In this document: positions 50,518 to 58,402 of the stretch, piece by piece | Layout of the letters: each line of letters begins with the position of its first letter | Numbering within the stretch: the first letter of the stretch is position 1 | Source: Dyella flava | GTDB taxonomy: Bacteria > Pseudomonadota > Gammaproteobacteria > Xanthomonadales > Rhodanobacteraceae | DNA length: 64,000 nt | Direction: 5' to 3' | NCBI RefSeq assembly: GCF_016904955.1 | Contig: NZ_JADIKE010000038.1 | Span: forward strand, 434,001 to 498,000 | The notes under the pieces: model-generated | The model's database searches: none | Told to the model about the DNA's origin: nothing | Seen by the model: only the letters and a program-made list of their open reading frames with translations | Translations under genes and position numbers: made by a program

Positions 50518-51387
50518 TCAACCGTCGCTGCGCAAGCGGATCAGGCCTTCCTGGGCCGTGGACGCTACCAGTTGGCCGTCGCGGCTGAAGATCTGCCCGC
50601 GTGCGAGTCCGCGGCCACCCTGGGCGGTAGGGCTGTCAAAGGAATAAAGCAGCCATTCGTCCACCCTGAACGGGCGGTGGAACCACAGTGCGTGATCCAG
50701 GCTGGCCATCTGAATGTTATGGGTGAGATAGGAAATGCCGTGTGGCAGGGTCGCGGTGCCGACCAGGTGGAAATCCGAGGCGTAGGCCAGCAAGGCGCGG
50801 TGCAGGCTGGCCGAATCGTCCACCGGCGCGGTGATGCGGAACCAGATGTGCTGGATCGGCGGACGCTTGGGCGGGTGGATCTCGTCGCGCGGCCACACCT
50901 CGCGGAATTCGAACGGACCGTCAGTACCCAGCCAGCGCTGCAGCTTTACGGGCAGGCGAGCCAGTTCTTCCGGCGGTACCCGATGCATCGGCTCGAGGTC
51001 TTCGGGCTCGGGTACTTCCGGCATCGAGGATTGATGCTCGACGCCTTTTTCCGGAACCTGGAACGAAATCGAACCGTTGAGGATAGGCTGGCCATGCTGG
51101 ATGGCCACCACGCGCCGGGACGAAAACGAGCCGCCGTCGCGCGCCCGTTCGACGCTGTAGACGATAGGGGCGTCGATATCGCCCGCGCGCAGAAAGTAGG
51201 CATGCAGCGAATGTGCCTCGCGCGAGGGATCGACCGTCTGCTGCGCTGCCGACAGCGCCTGCCCCAGCACCTGGCCGCCAAACACGAAACGCGTGCCGAT
51301 GTCCCGGCTCTGGCCGCGGAAGAGGTTGTCTTCCAGCCGTTCGAGCTGCAACAGCTCTATCAGTTCTTTGACGTGCGCGTCGCGCAT
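50518..51387 (-). CDS. tesB: Acyl-CoA thioesterase II
   Basis: TesB hydrolyses medium- and long-chain acyl-CoA. The 289-residue protein has the double hotdog fold: R-F-V-F-G-G-Q-V-L-G-Q-A-L early, H-S-L-H-A-Y-F-L-R-A-G-D, the middle Y-A-S-D-F-H-L, and late L-D-H-A-L-W-F-H-R-P-F-R. Its length matches E. coli TesB (286). It stands alone on the minus strand. Confidence 0.96.
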   Translation of the reverse strand: MRDAHVKELIELLQLERLEDNLFRGQSRDIGTRFVFGGQVLGQALSAAQQTVDPSREAHSLHAYFLRAGDIDAPIVYSVERARDGGSFSSRRVVAIQHGQPILNGSISFQVPEKGVEHQSSMPEVPEPEDLEPMHRVPPEELARLPVKLQRWLGTDGPFEFREVWPRDEIHPPKRPPIQHIWFRITAPVDDSASLHRALLAYASDFHLVGTATLPHGISYLTHNIQMASLDHALWFHRPFRVDEWLLYSFDSPTAQGGRGLARGQIFSRDGQLVASTAQEGLIRLRSDG

Positions 51388-51435
51388 GCAGCTAACCCCT
51401 GAACGTATTGGCGCCGAATTATAGCGGTGGCGGAG

Positions 51436-52002
51436 CTAATGATTTGCGCCAATCCGTTTCAGCCCACTCCCGGCCAGCACCTCGGCCCAGGGAAACAGCG
51501 GACCAGGATCCAGCTTCCGCGGCACTTCCTTGGCGGGATCGTCGCTGGCGGGGACGCGTGCGGTGTCCAGATCCTCGTGACCGGCAATCTCATGCAGGCT
51601 GGGGAAATCCACGCGCAGCTGCGCCAGCAGTGCCCGCAATGAAGCGATCTGCGCCGGGGTATAGGGATCCGTCATGGTCTGGCGGCGTGAATCGAACCAC
51701 AGCGGGTAGCGCCCCTTGTTGACCAGCTCAATACCGATCGACTGCGGGTTGTAGCCACGTATGTGGTTGGCCACGCGCGTGCCCGGCACATAGCGGTACA
51801 CGGTGCCGTCGCGATCGATGTAGTAATGACCACTATTGCCGGTACCGCTTTCGTACAGCACCTTCTCGCCGTATTCCCGGGCCATGGCCAGGTCGGGGAG
51901 TTCGGTGCAATGGATCACCACCAGAGTGACAGTGCTGGCCGGCCGCTCCGGCAACTTGGCCACGTAGGGCAGGGGTTGATCGTGGATGGTCAGCATGGGC
52001 AT
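51436..52002 (-). CDS. ampD: N-acetylmuramoyl-L-alanine amidase, AmpD-like
   Basis: The 188-residue protein has the amidase_2 zinc ligands: His in V-V-I-H-C-T-E, His in A-G-H-E-D-L-D-T-A and Asp in K-L-D-P-G-P-L-F. No signal peptide is seen, so it is cytoplasmic like AmpD, which cleaves 1,6-anhydro-muropeptides during cell wall recycling. Starts at 52002 or 51996 are equally possible. It diverges from the small hydrolase gene. The domain is certain, the exact substrate less so. Confidence 0.85.
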   Translation of the reverse strand: MPMLTIHDQPLPYVAKLPERPASTVTLVVIHCTELPDLAMAREYGEKVLYESGTGNSGHYYIDRDGTVYRYVPGTRVANHIRGYNPQSIGIELVNKGRYPLWFDSRRQTMTDPYTPAQIASLRALLAQLRVDFPSLHEIAGHEDLDTARVPASDDPAKEVPRKLDPGPLFPWAEVLAGSGLKRIGANH

Positions 52003-52156
52003 GGGACCAGTCTTGCATAAGTGCGGCGCGCAGACTTGCCCCTGCAAGCAACCCCCGCTGGCACGCCTCACTTGGCGGGGCAGGGTTCGATACAGGCGGC
52101 TCACACACCAACAGGGATATCATTCGCGATCTGTTGTTGCGCACAAGGAGGCTGTC

Positions 52157-52684
52157 ATGCCCGGACACGTCATACTCTCCCATGGTTCGGATGCCAGTCC
52201 GGATGCCACCAAGGTCAGCGTGCTGGCGAAAGTCGCCGAATCGATGGGCTGGAGCACGGAGCGCCCGGACTATCGCGAGGACGATGCGCTGGGGCACGCA
52301 GGCTCGGTAGCGCCGCGCATCGAGCGCCTGCACGCACGCATCGCTGCGTGTGCACAGCCGCCGGTGCTGATGGGTTCGAGCATGGGCTCGTTCGTTTCCG
52401 GATTGGCTTCGCTGGAGCAGCCGGTGGCGGGTCTGTTCCTGCTGGCGACCCCGGCGCTGATTCCGGGTAACGATCTGGCGTTCGATCTGCGTGAAGACGT
52501 GCCTACCTTGCTCATCCACGGCTGGCAGGACGACGTCTGTCCGCTGGACGAGGTCTACGAATTTGCACGGCGCCGCTATCTGCCGCTGCTGGTGCTGGAT
52601 GACGACCATCGCCTTGGTGCGCACGTCGATGAGCTCAGTCGGCAGTTCGGCTTTTTCCTGGAACAGTTGGCGAAGCGCGCTTGA
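52157..52684 (+). CDS. Small alpha/beta hydrolase
   Basis: The 175-residue protein starts MPGHVILSHGSDASPDATK after AAGGAGG. It has a G-S-S-M-G-S nucleophile elbow, an H-G-W-x-D-D acid segment and a late D-D-H-R-L-G His, a minimal alpha/beta hydrolase of the dienelactone-hydrolase kind. Substrate unknown. Its stop overlaps the TTG start of rlmKL, so the two are translationally coupled. Confidence 0.85.
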   Translation: MPGHVILSHGSDASPDATKVSVLAKVAESMGWSTERPDYREDDALGHAGSVAPRIERLHARIAACAQPPVLMGSSMGSFVSGLASLEQPVAGLFLLATPALIPGNDLAFDLREDVPTLLIHGWQDDVCPLDEVYEFARRRYLPLLVLDDDHRLGAHVDELSRQFGFFLEQLAKRA

Positions 52685-54882
52685 ATTCCTTTTTTGCAAC
52701 CTGCCCCAAGGGGCTTGAATATCTGCTGCGCGACGAACTGATGGCGCTGGGCGGCACCGACGTCCACGAAGCGCTGGCCGGCGTTCGCTTTTCCGGCACC
52801 TTGGAGACGGCCTATCGCGCCTGTCTGTGGTCGCGCCTGGCCAGTCGCATCCTATTGCCGATCGCAGAATTCGAAGCCGCTTCCGATGACGCGCTTTATG
52901 CCGGTGTGCAGGCCATCGACTGGTCGCAGCATCTGGCGCCGCACGCCACCTTGGCGGTGGATGCCAACACCGCGCAAAGCAAGATCTCGCACAGCCAGTT
53001 CCTGGCTCAGCGCGTGAAGGATGCGGTTGTCGACCAGTTCCGGCAGCACGGCCAGGAACGTCCAGGGGTGGATACGGAAGAGCCCGATGTGCGCATCAAC
53101 CTGCGCTTGCGGCGTGACCGCGCCACCGTATCGATCGATCTGGCCGGCGCGCCGTTGCATCGCCGCGGCTGGCGCGAGCAGCAAGGCGAAGCCCCCTTGA
53201 AAGAAAACCTCGCCGCAGCGATGTTGCTGCGTGCAGGCTGGCCTGAGGTCTACGCCCAGGGCGGCGCCTTGCTCGACCCGATGTGCGGATCGGGCACCTT
53301 GCTGATCGAAGGCGCCCTGATGGTGGCCGATGTGGCGCCTGGCTTGCGCCGTACGTACTACGGCTTCCTCGGCTGGAAACAGCACGATATCCCGCTGTGG
53401 CGCAACCTGCTTGAAGAAGCGGGCAAGCGAGCCGAAGCCGGATTGCCGGCCTTGCGCAGCTGCTTCTTTGGTTCCGATGCCGATCCGCGCATGGTGCAGA
53501 CGGCTAAACGCAATGCGCAGGAAGCGGGTGTCGCTGGTTTCTTCACACTCGATCGTCACGATGCGCTGCATGTTGCGCCGCCGCCGGGATGGACGCAGGG
53601 TCTGGTCATCACCAACCCGCCGTATGGCGAGCGGCTGGGTGACCGCGAGAGCATGCCCAGGCTTTATCGCATGCTGGGTGAAACCCTGCGCGATCGTTTC
53701 ACCGGTTGGCGTGCCGCCATCCTGGCTGGCGATGCGGAACTGGGGCGCGCGACCACGCTGCGACCTGAAAAGAAATACGCCCTCTACAACGGTGCGCTCG
53801 AAACCGTACTGCTGATTTTCGAACTGCATCCGCGCGACGACACACCGCGCGAAAAGCCGCCGCTTTCGTCCGGCGCGCAGATGCTGAAGAACCGCTTGGA
53901 CAAGAACGTCCGCCATTTGCGTAAACGGCTGGAGCGCGAAGGCATTCATGCCTGGCGCGCGTATGACCAGGATCTACCCGAGTACGCTGCCGCCATCGAT
54001 GTGTATGCCGATACGTCCGGCGCCACGCATTTGCATATCCAGGAATATCGTGCCCCTGCCAGCGTCTCCGTTGAAGTGGCGCGCACGCGTGTGCGCGAGA
54101 TGGCGCGTGTGGCGGGCGAAGCGTTCGACACCCCGCGTGCCCGTATCGCGCTGAAGACGCGCGAGCGTGGCAAGGGTGGTTCCAAGTACGGTCAGTTCGA
54201 CCAGCGTGGTGAATTCATCGAGGTGGAAGAGGGTGGTTTGCGATTCCTGGTAAATCTTTACGATTACCTGGATACCGGTCTGTTCCTCGACCACCGCCTG
54301 GTGCGTGCAAAATTACGCGAGCTGGCCGCTGGCAGGCGTTTCCTCAATCTGTTTGCCTATACCGCGACGGCCAGCGTGTATGCGGCAGCGGGCGGGGCGC
54401 GCGATACGACCAGCGTCGACTTGTCCGGCACCTATCTGGAATGGGCGTCGCGCAATCTTGCGTTGAACGGTTTTACCGGCGAGAAGCATCGGCTGGTGCA
54501 GTCCGACGCGGCCAGTTTCCTGCAGCATTCGCGCGAGCGTTATGGGCTGATCTATGTCGATCCGCCGACGTTTTCCAATTCCAAGCGCGCCGACGATTTC
54601 GACGTGCAGCGCGACCACGTCAAGCTGCTGCTGGCTTGCGCGGATCGTCTCAGCAACGACGGCATCATCGTGTTCTCCAACAACTTCCGCCGTTTCACAC
54701 TCGACCGCGAAGGGCTTGAAGAACGATTCAGCATTGAGAACTGGGGCGCGGGCAGTATTCCGTTCGATTTTTCGCGCCGATCGAACATTCATGATTGCTG
54801 GCTGATGCGGTTGAAAGGGCATGCGTCCGGGGCGGCTGAGGACGGGGTAAATCCTTGGGACGGCGCCCGTGTAAAGAAATGA
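52681..54882 (+). CDS. rlmL: Bifunctional 23S rRNA methyltransferase RlmKL (TTG start)
   Basis: RlmKL makes m2G2445 and m7G2069 in 23S rRNA. The TTG at 52681, overlapping the previous TGA, gives MNSFFATCPKGLEYLLRDEL, the correct family N-terminus, and 733 residues (E. coli 702). Order: THUMP region (to about 165), RlmL methyltransferase (D-P-M-C-G-S-G-T-L about 200, N-P-P-Y-G-E-R about 316), then RlmK methyltransferase (F-A-Y-T-A-T-A-S-V, Y-V-D-P-P-T-F-S-N). The start codon is the only unusual part. Confidence 0.96.
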   Translation: MNSFFATCPKGLEYLLRDELMALGGTDVHEALAGVRFSGTLETAYRACLWSRLASRILLPIAEFEAASDDALYAGVQAIDWSQHLAPHATLAVDANTAQSKISHSQFLAQRVKDAVVDQFRQHGQERPGVDTEEPDVRINLRLRRDRATVSIDLAGAPLHRRGWREQQGEAPLKENLAAAMLLRAGWPEVYAQGGALLDPMCGSGTLLIEGALMVADVAPGLRRTYYGFLGWKQHDIPLWRNLLEEAGKRAEAGLPALRSCFFGSDADPRMVQTAKRNAQEAGVAGFFTLDRHDALHVAPPPGWTQGLVITNPPYGERLGDRESMPRLYRMLGETLRDRFTGWRAAILAGDAELGRATTLRPEKKYALYNGALETVLLIFELHPRDDTPREKPPLSSGAQMLKNRLDKNVRHLRKRLEREGIHAWRAYDQDLPEYAAAIDVYADTSGATHLHIQEYRAPASVSVEVARTRVREMARVAGEAFDTPRARIALKTRERGKGGSKYGQFDQRGEFIEVEEGGLRFLVNLYDYLDTGLFLDHRLVRAKLRELAAGRRFLNLFAYTATASVYAAAGGARDTTSVDLSGTYLEWASRNLALNGFTGEKHRLVQSDAASFLQHSRERYGLIYVDPPTFSNSKRADDFDVQRDHVKLLLACADRLSNDGIIVFSNNFRRFTLDREGLEERFSIENWGAGSIPFDFSRRSNIHDCWLMRLKGHASGAAEDGVNPWDGARVKK

Positions 54883-54945
54883 AACGCTTCAGTACAGATT
54901 AAGCGCGTGAGGACGACGATAACTCCATCTTGACGGAGGTGTGTC

Positions 54946-55326
54946 ATGTCCAAACGTAGTGTCGGCAAGTTCGTTGCGATCGGTCTGGCGCTCGCCACGG
55001 CCGTGGCTTTGCCGGTCGGCGCATCAGCCCGCGGCTGGTATGGTGGTGGGGGTTGGCACGGTGGTTATTACCACGGTGGCTGCTGCTACCGCGGCGGCGG
55101 TTATTGGTACGGTGGTCGCTGGATTGCCGGCGCCATCGTGGGCGGTGCAGTGGCAGGTCTGGTAGCCGGCGCAGTGGCCGGGCCGCCGGTTTACTACGCG
55201 CCGCCGCCGGCTGTGGTGTATGCCCCAGGCACGGTGGTTTACCAGGGTGTTCCGCCGCCGGTGGTAACCACCACGGTGGTGACGTCTGATCCCTATCAGA
55301 CCCGCTATATCGGTCCGGCTTACTAA
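54946..55326 (+). CDS. Exported glycine/tyrosine-rich small protein
   Basis: The 126-residue protein has a signal peptide (A-T-A-V-A-L-P-V-G-A-S-A) then a Gly, Tyr and His-rich stretch with a Cys-Cys pair, a hydrophobic Gly/Ala segment (A-G-A-I-V-G-G-A-V-A-G-L-V-A-G), and Pro/Val-rich repeats ending in Y-I-G-P-A-Y. This pattern is common in small outer membrane or surface proteins of unknown function. The gene has a good AGGTG ribosome-binding site and its own terminator. Confidence 0.8.
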   Translation: MSKRSVGKFVAIGLALATAVALPVGASARGWYGGGGWHGGYYHGGCCYRGGGYWYGGRWIAGAIVGGAVAGLVAGAVAGPPVYYAPPPAVVYAPGTVVYQGVPPPVVTTTVVTSDPYQTRYIGPAY

Positions 55327-55343
55327 GCCAAGCAGAGCGTGAT

Positions 55344-55380
55344 CAAAAAAGAGCCCGGCAAACACCGGGCTCTTTTCTTT
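55344..55380. terminator. Terminator after the Gly/Tyr-rich gene
   Basis: A-run, then AGAGCCCGG (55350-55358) pairing with CCGGGCTCT (55365-55373) and a T-rich end. With A's on one side and T's on the other it can serve the convergent DUF6491-like gene as well. Confidence 0.92.
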
Positions 55381-55399
55381 TGCGCAGTGTCCAGGCACA

Positions 55400-55849
55400 T
55401 CAAGGATGTTGGCCGGACTGTTTCTGTGTCGTCGTACTGCTGTACTTGGCCTTGGCGCGCAGATTATTGAACGTGTCCTGGTCGATCAGGCTCAGCGATT
55501 GAATCATGCATCCCGGTTGATAACGGGAACGAACCTTTTCGCCCACCGTTCCGCAAATGGTGTCCGCTTGCGTGGCCCGGTCCGCAGCGCTGCCGATGAA
55601 CATCAGGCCAGGGTTGCCAATGCCCAGCTTTTGACAGGTTGCTTGCAACTTCACCAGGTAGCGCTTGTACGGTCCGGCCTGGACGATCGCCGTTTGATTA
55701 TCGATGACGTGCCACTCGCTGATCTGACTAATACGCAGGCAGTCATTATTAGGTAAAGGGGTACGGGTGGGAGCGGCAGACTGCGCCCAGGCAAGTCCCC
55801 CAATTGCTGCAACAGCAAAAAACAGCACTGCGGAAATGACAGGTTTCAT
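55400..55849 (-). CDS. Exported DUF6491-like protein
   Basis: The 149-residue protein starts MKPVISAVLFFAVAAIGGLAWA, a signal peptide, then C-L-R-I-S-Q-I-S-E-W-H-V-I-D-N-Q-T and a Y-L-V-K-L segment followed by a Cys, matching small Xanthomonadales DUF6491 proteins. Four Cys in the mature part suggest disulfides. Function unknown. The 194 bases upstream, shared with egtB, are AT-rich in part (TTATTACATAATATG) and probably hold promoters. Confidence 0.72.
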   Translation of the reverse strand: MKPVISAVLFFAVAAIGGLAWAQSAAPTRTPLPNNDCLRISQISEWHVIDNQTAIVQAGPYKRYLVKLQATCQKLGIGNPGLMFIGSAADRATQADTICGTVGEKVRSRYQPGCMIQSLSLIDQDTFNNLRAKAKYSSTTTQKQSGQHP

Positions 55850-56043
55850 CGCGGTCACCTCATGCTGCATGGATTAAATTTGATGCGTTGCGGCGATATG
55901 GCCATGACAACCGCCATATTCCCGCCATGCGCTTATTACATAATATGAACGATGCTTACGGCATGGTGAAGATCTATGATCGTCTGCTGGTTCATGCGCC
56001 ACAAGATGTACCGTAACCCGCCCACTCGGTTCGTACCTGTGTC

Positions 56044-57300
56044 ATGAATGTCTCGACATGGGCTGTACGCAAGGAAGACCGCCTTGCGCGCTTCATGCGT
56101 ATCCGTCGGCAGACGCTGGCGCTATGCGCCGGGCTGAGTGCGGAAGATCTCATGGTGCAATCGATGCCCGACGCCAGTCCTGGCAAGTGGCATCTGGCGC
56201 ATCCCACCTGGTTCTTCGAGCAGTTCGTGCTCGGACGGGATCCTGCCTATCGCGCACCTAATCCCGAGTGGCATTACCAGTTCAATTCCTACTACGAATC
56301 GGTAGGGCCCATGCATGCGCGCCCAAAGCGCGGTCTGTTGTCGCGTCCAAGCCTGGATGAGGTGCGCGATTACCGCGCGCGCATCGATGAAGCCGTCGGC
56401 GAGCTGATGGAACGTGGGGTGGATGACGAACTCGCCGCCCGGATCGAGCTTGGCTTGCAGCATGAGCAACAACATCAGGAATTGATGCTGACGGATATCA
56501 AGCACGCGTTCTGGTGCCAGCCCTTGCATCCGGTTTATCGCGAGGCGTTGCCGGCCGAGAGCAGCGCTGCTTCGTTGCTGATGCACTTCATGCAAGGCCG
56601 GGAAGGCGTGGTTGAAATCGGGCATGACGATAGCCAGCGTTTTGCCTACGACAACGAGACGCCGCGTCATCACACCTGGCTGTCGGCGCATGCACTGGCC
56701 CATCGCCTGGTGACCAACAGCGAATACCTCGCCTTCGTGCGCGATGGCGGCTATCACGACGCCGGCTTGTGGCTTTCTGACGGTTGGGCCACCGTGCAAC
56801 GGGAAGGCTGGCAGCGACCGATGTACTGGCAGGAAGACCTAGCCAGCGAATTCACTTTGTCCGGCATTTGCGCCCTGGACCCGCAAGCGCCAGTTTGCCA
56901 CATCAGCTACTTCGAGGCTGACGCTTTCGCACGTTGGGCCGGCGCGCGTCTGCCGACCGAAGCCGAATGGGAGGATGCCGCCAGGGGGCTGCAGATCGCC
57001 GGCAATTTCCAGGAGAGCCAGCGCTTTCATCCCGTCGCTGCGCCGCGCGGCGAGGGGATGCTGCAAATGTATGGCGATGTGTGGGAATGGACCGCCTCGC
57101 CATACGTCAGCTATCCAGGGTTCAAGCCGCTGCCCGGCGCCTTGGGCGAATACAACGGCAAGTTCATGAATGGGCAATGGGTATTGCGCGGTGGCTCGTG
57201 CGCAACGCCGCAAGATCACATTCGAGCCAGCTACCGCAATTTTTTTCCGCCCCATGCCCGCTGGCAGTTCTCGGGCATCCGATTGGGACAGGACCGATGA
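56044..57300 (+). CDS. egtB: Ergothioneine biosynthesis sulfoxide synthase EgtB
   Basis: EgtB is a non-haem iron enzyme joining a thiol to hercynine with oxygen. The 418-residue protein has the DinB-like N-terminal part with iron ligands H in H-L-A-H-P-T-W and the H-E-Q-Q-H-Q-E motif, then the FGE-sulfatase-like C-terminal domain (L-P-T-E-A-E-W-E, D-V-W-E-W-T, V-L-R-G-G-S-C-A-T). It overlaps egtD by 4 bases. No egtA or egtC is adjacent, so the thiol donor may be cysteine rather than gamma-glutamylcysteine. Confidence 0.94.
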   Translation: MNVSTWAVRKEDRLARFMRIRRQTLALCAGLSAEDLMVQSMPDASPGKWHLAHPTWFFEQFVLGRDPAYRAPNPEWHYQFNSYYESVGPMHARPKRGLLSRPSLDEVRDYRARIDEAVGELMERGVDDELAARIELGLQHEQQHQELMLTDIKHAFWCQPLHPVYREALPAESSAASLLMHFMQGREGVVEIGHDDSQRFAYDNETPRHHTWLSAHALAHRLVTNSEYLAFVRDGGYHDAGLWLSDGWATVQREGWQRPMYWQEDLASEFTLSGICALDPQAPVCHISYFEADAFARWAGARLPTEAEWEDAARGLQIAGNFQESQRFHPVAAPRGEGMLQMYGDVWEWTASPYVSYPGFKPLPGALGEYNGKFMNGQWVLRGGSCATPQDHIRASYRNFFPPHARWQFSGIRLGQDR

Positions 57301-58274
57301 GTGTTCAAGCTTATGCAGTACGTGACGAACAACGCCCGCCCGATAACCTGCTACTGCAAGTGGTTCAACGGGGTTTGCGTTCGCAACCCAAACGATTGCC
57401 ATCCTGGCTGTTCTATGACGAACGGGGCTCTGCCTTGTTCGAGCAAATCTGCGAGCAGCCGGAGTACTACCTGACAAGAGCCGAAATCGCGCTGCTTGAT
57501 GCGCATGCCGGCGAGATTGCCGCAGTACTCGGCTCGGATGTGCGGCTGGTCGAATACGGCAGCGGGCATGCCATCAAGACGCGATTGCTGCTCGAGCACC
57601 TTGCCACGCCGGTGGCCTGGGTGCCGATAGAGCTTTCTCCCGAACCGCTGCGGCTCAGCATGCAGCGCATGGAACAACATTTTCCGGAGCTGCCGATTCA
57701 ACCGTTGGGTGCGGATTTCACCCGCCCGCTAAGACTGCCCGTGCCACCGCGTGCACCGCGGCGTACTGTGGTGTATTTCCCTGGTTCCACCATCGGCAAC
57801 TTCGAAGAGCGCGAAGCCGCCCAATTGCTACGCAAGATGCGTGGCGAAATGGGCGACAACGGCGGCATCCTGGTCGGTGCGGACCTCAAAAAAGACCGGT
57901 CGGTCATTGAAGCGGCCTACAACGATCGTGCCGGTGTCACCGCGTCATTCACGCTCAACATGCTGGCGCGCTTGAATCGCGAACTCGGCTGCAATTTCGA
58001 GTTGGGCTCCTTCCGTCATCGCGCGCACTACAACGCCATGGCCGGACGCATCGAAACGCATATTCTGAGCAATCGCGAACAGCGCGTGCGGGTGGGGCGT
58101 TTGCAGGTGCTGTTCCGCGAGGACGAGGCCATGCTGGTGGAATACAGCTGCAAGTATTCAGTGGAAGATTTTGCTGCGCTGGCCGCGACGGCCGGCCTGA
58201 CGGTGCAGCACGTATGGTTCGATCCGGAAAGGATGTTCAGCGTGCACTATCTCACCCGCAGCGGTTCCGCCTGA
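57297..58274 (+). CDS. egtD: L-histidine N-alpha-methyltransferase EgtD
   Basis: EgtD trimethylates histidine to hercynine with SAM. The 325-residue protein has F-Y-D-E-R-G-S-A-L-F-E, V-E-Y-G-S-G for SAM binding, P-G-S-T-I-G-N-F and the C-terminal Y-S-C-K-Y-S segment. The ATG overlaps the egtB stop. With egtB it forms a two-gene ergothioneine operon; a sulfoxide lyase would be needed elsewhere. Confidence 0.96.
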   Translation: MSVQAYAVRDEQRPPDNLLLQVVQRGLRSQPKRLPSWLFYDERGSALFEQICEQPEYYLTRAEIALLDAHAGEIAAVLGSDVRLVEYGSGHAIKTRLLLEHLATPVAWVPIELSPEPLRLSMQRMEQHFPELPIQPLGADFTRPLRLPVPPRAPRRTVVYFPGSTIGNFEEREAAQLLRKMRGEMGDNGGILVGADLKKDRSVIEAAYNDRAGVTASFTLNMLARLNRELGCNFELGSFRHRAHYNAMAGRIETHILSNREQRVRVGRLQVLFREDEAMLVEYSCKYSVEDFAALAATAGLTVQHVWFDPERMFSVHYLTRSGSA

Positions 58275-58298
58275 CCGGACAGGCTGAGGCAGGTTGGG

Positions 58299-58395
58299 TA
58301 GGTTGGGTTAGCGCAGCGTAACCCAACGGAACTCCATCGAAGCGATAACCATCGTTGGGTTACCCCCCGGATCAAGTCCGGGGTAACCCAACCTA
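58299..58395. repeat. Palindromic intergenic repeat, family A, copy 3 (inverted, with extra arm)
   Basis: This 97-base copy is in opposite orientation to copies 1 and 2 and carries an additional inner palindrome, CCCCGGATCAAGTCCGGGG (58367-58383 region). It lies between the 3' ends of egtD and mfd, which converge, and can fold into a long hairpin that may terminate both. Confidence 0.9.
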
Positions 58396-58402
58396 CTCAA
58401 GC

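Noticed and set aside
52070..52105. GGGTTCGATAC motif resembling a tRNA T-arm
   Set aside because: No acceptor or anticodon stem can be built around it; it lies in the ampD upstream region. A similar motif near 44695 fails for the same reason.
19088..58395. Repeated short palindromes as a possible CRISPR array
   Set aside because: Copies are far apart, palindromic over their whole length and not separated by regular spacers; no cas genes are present.
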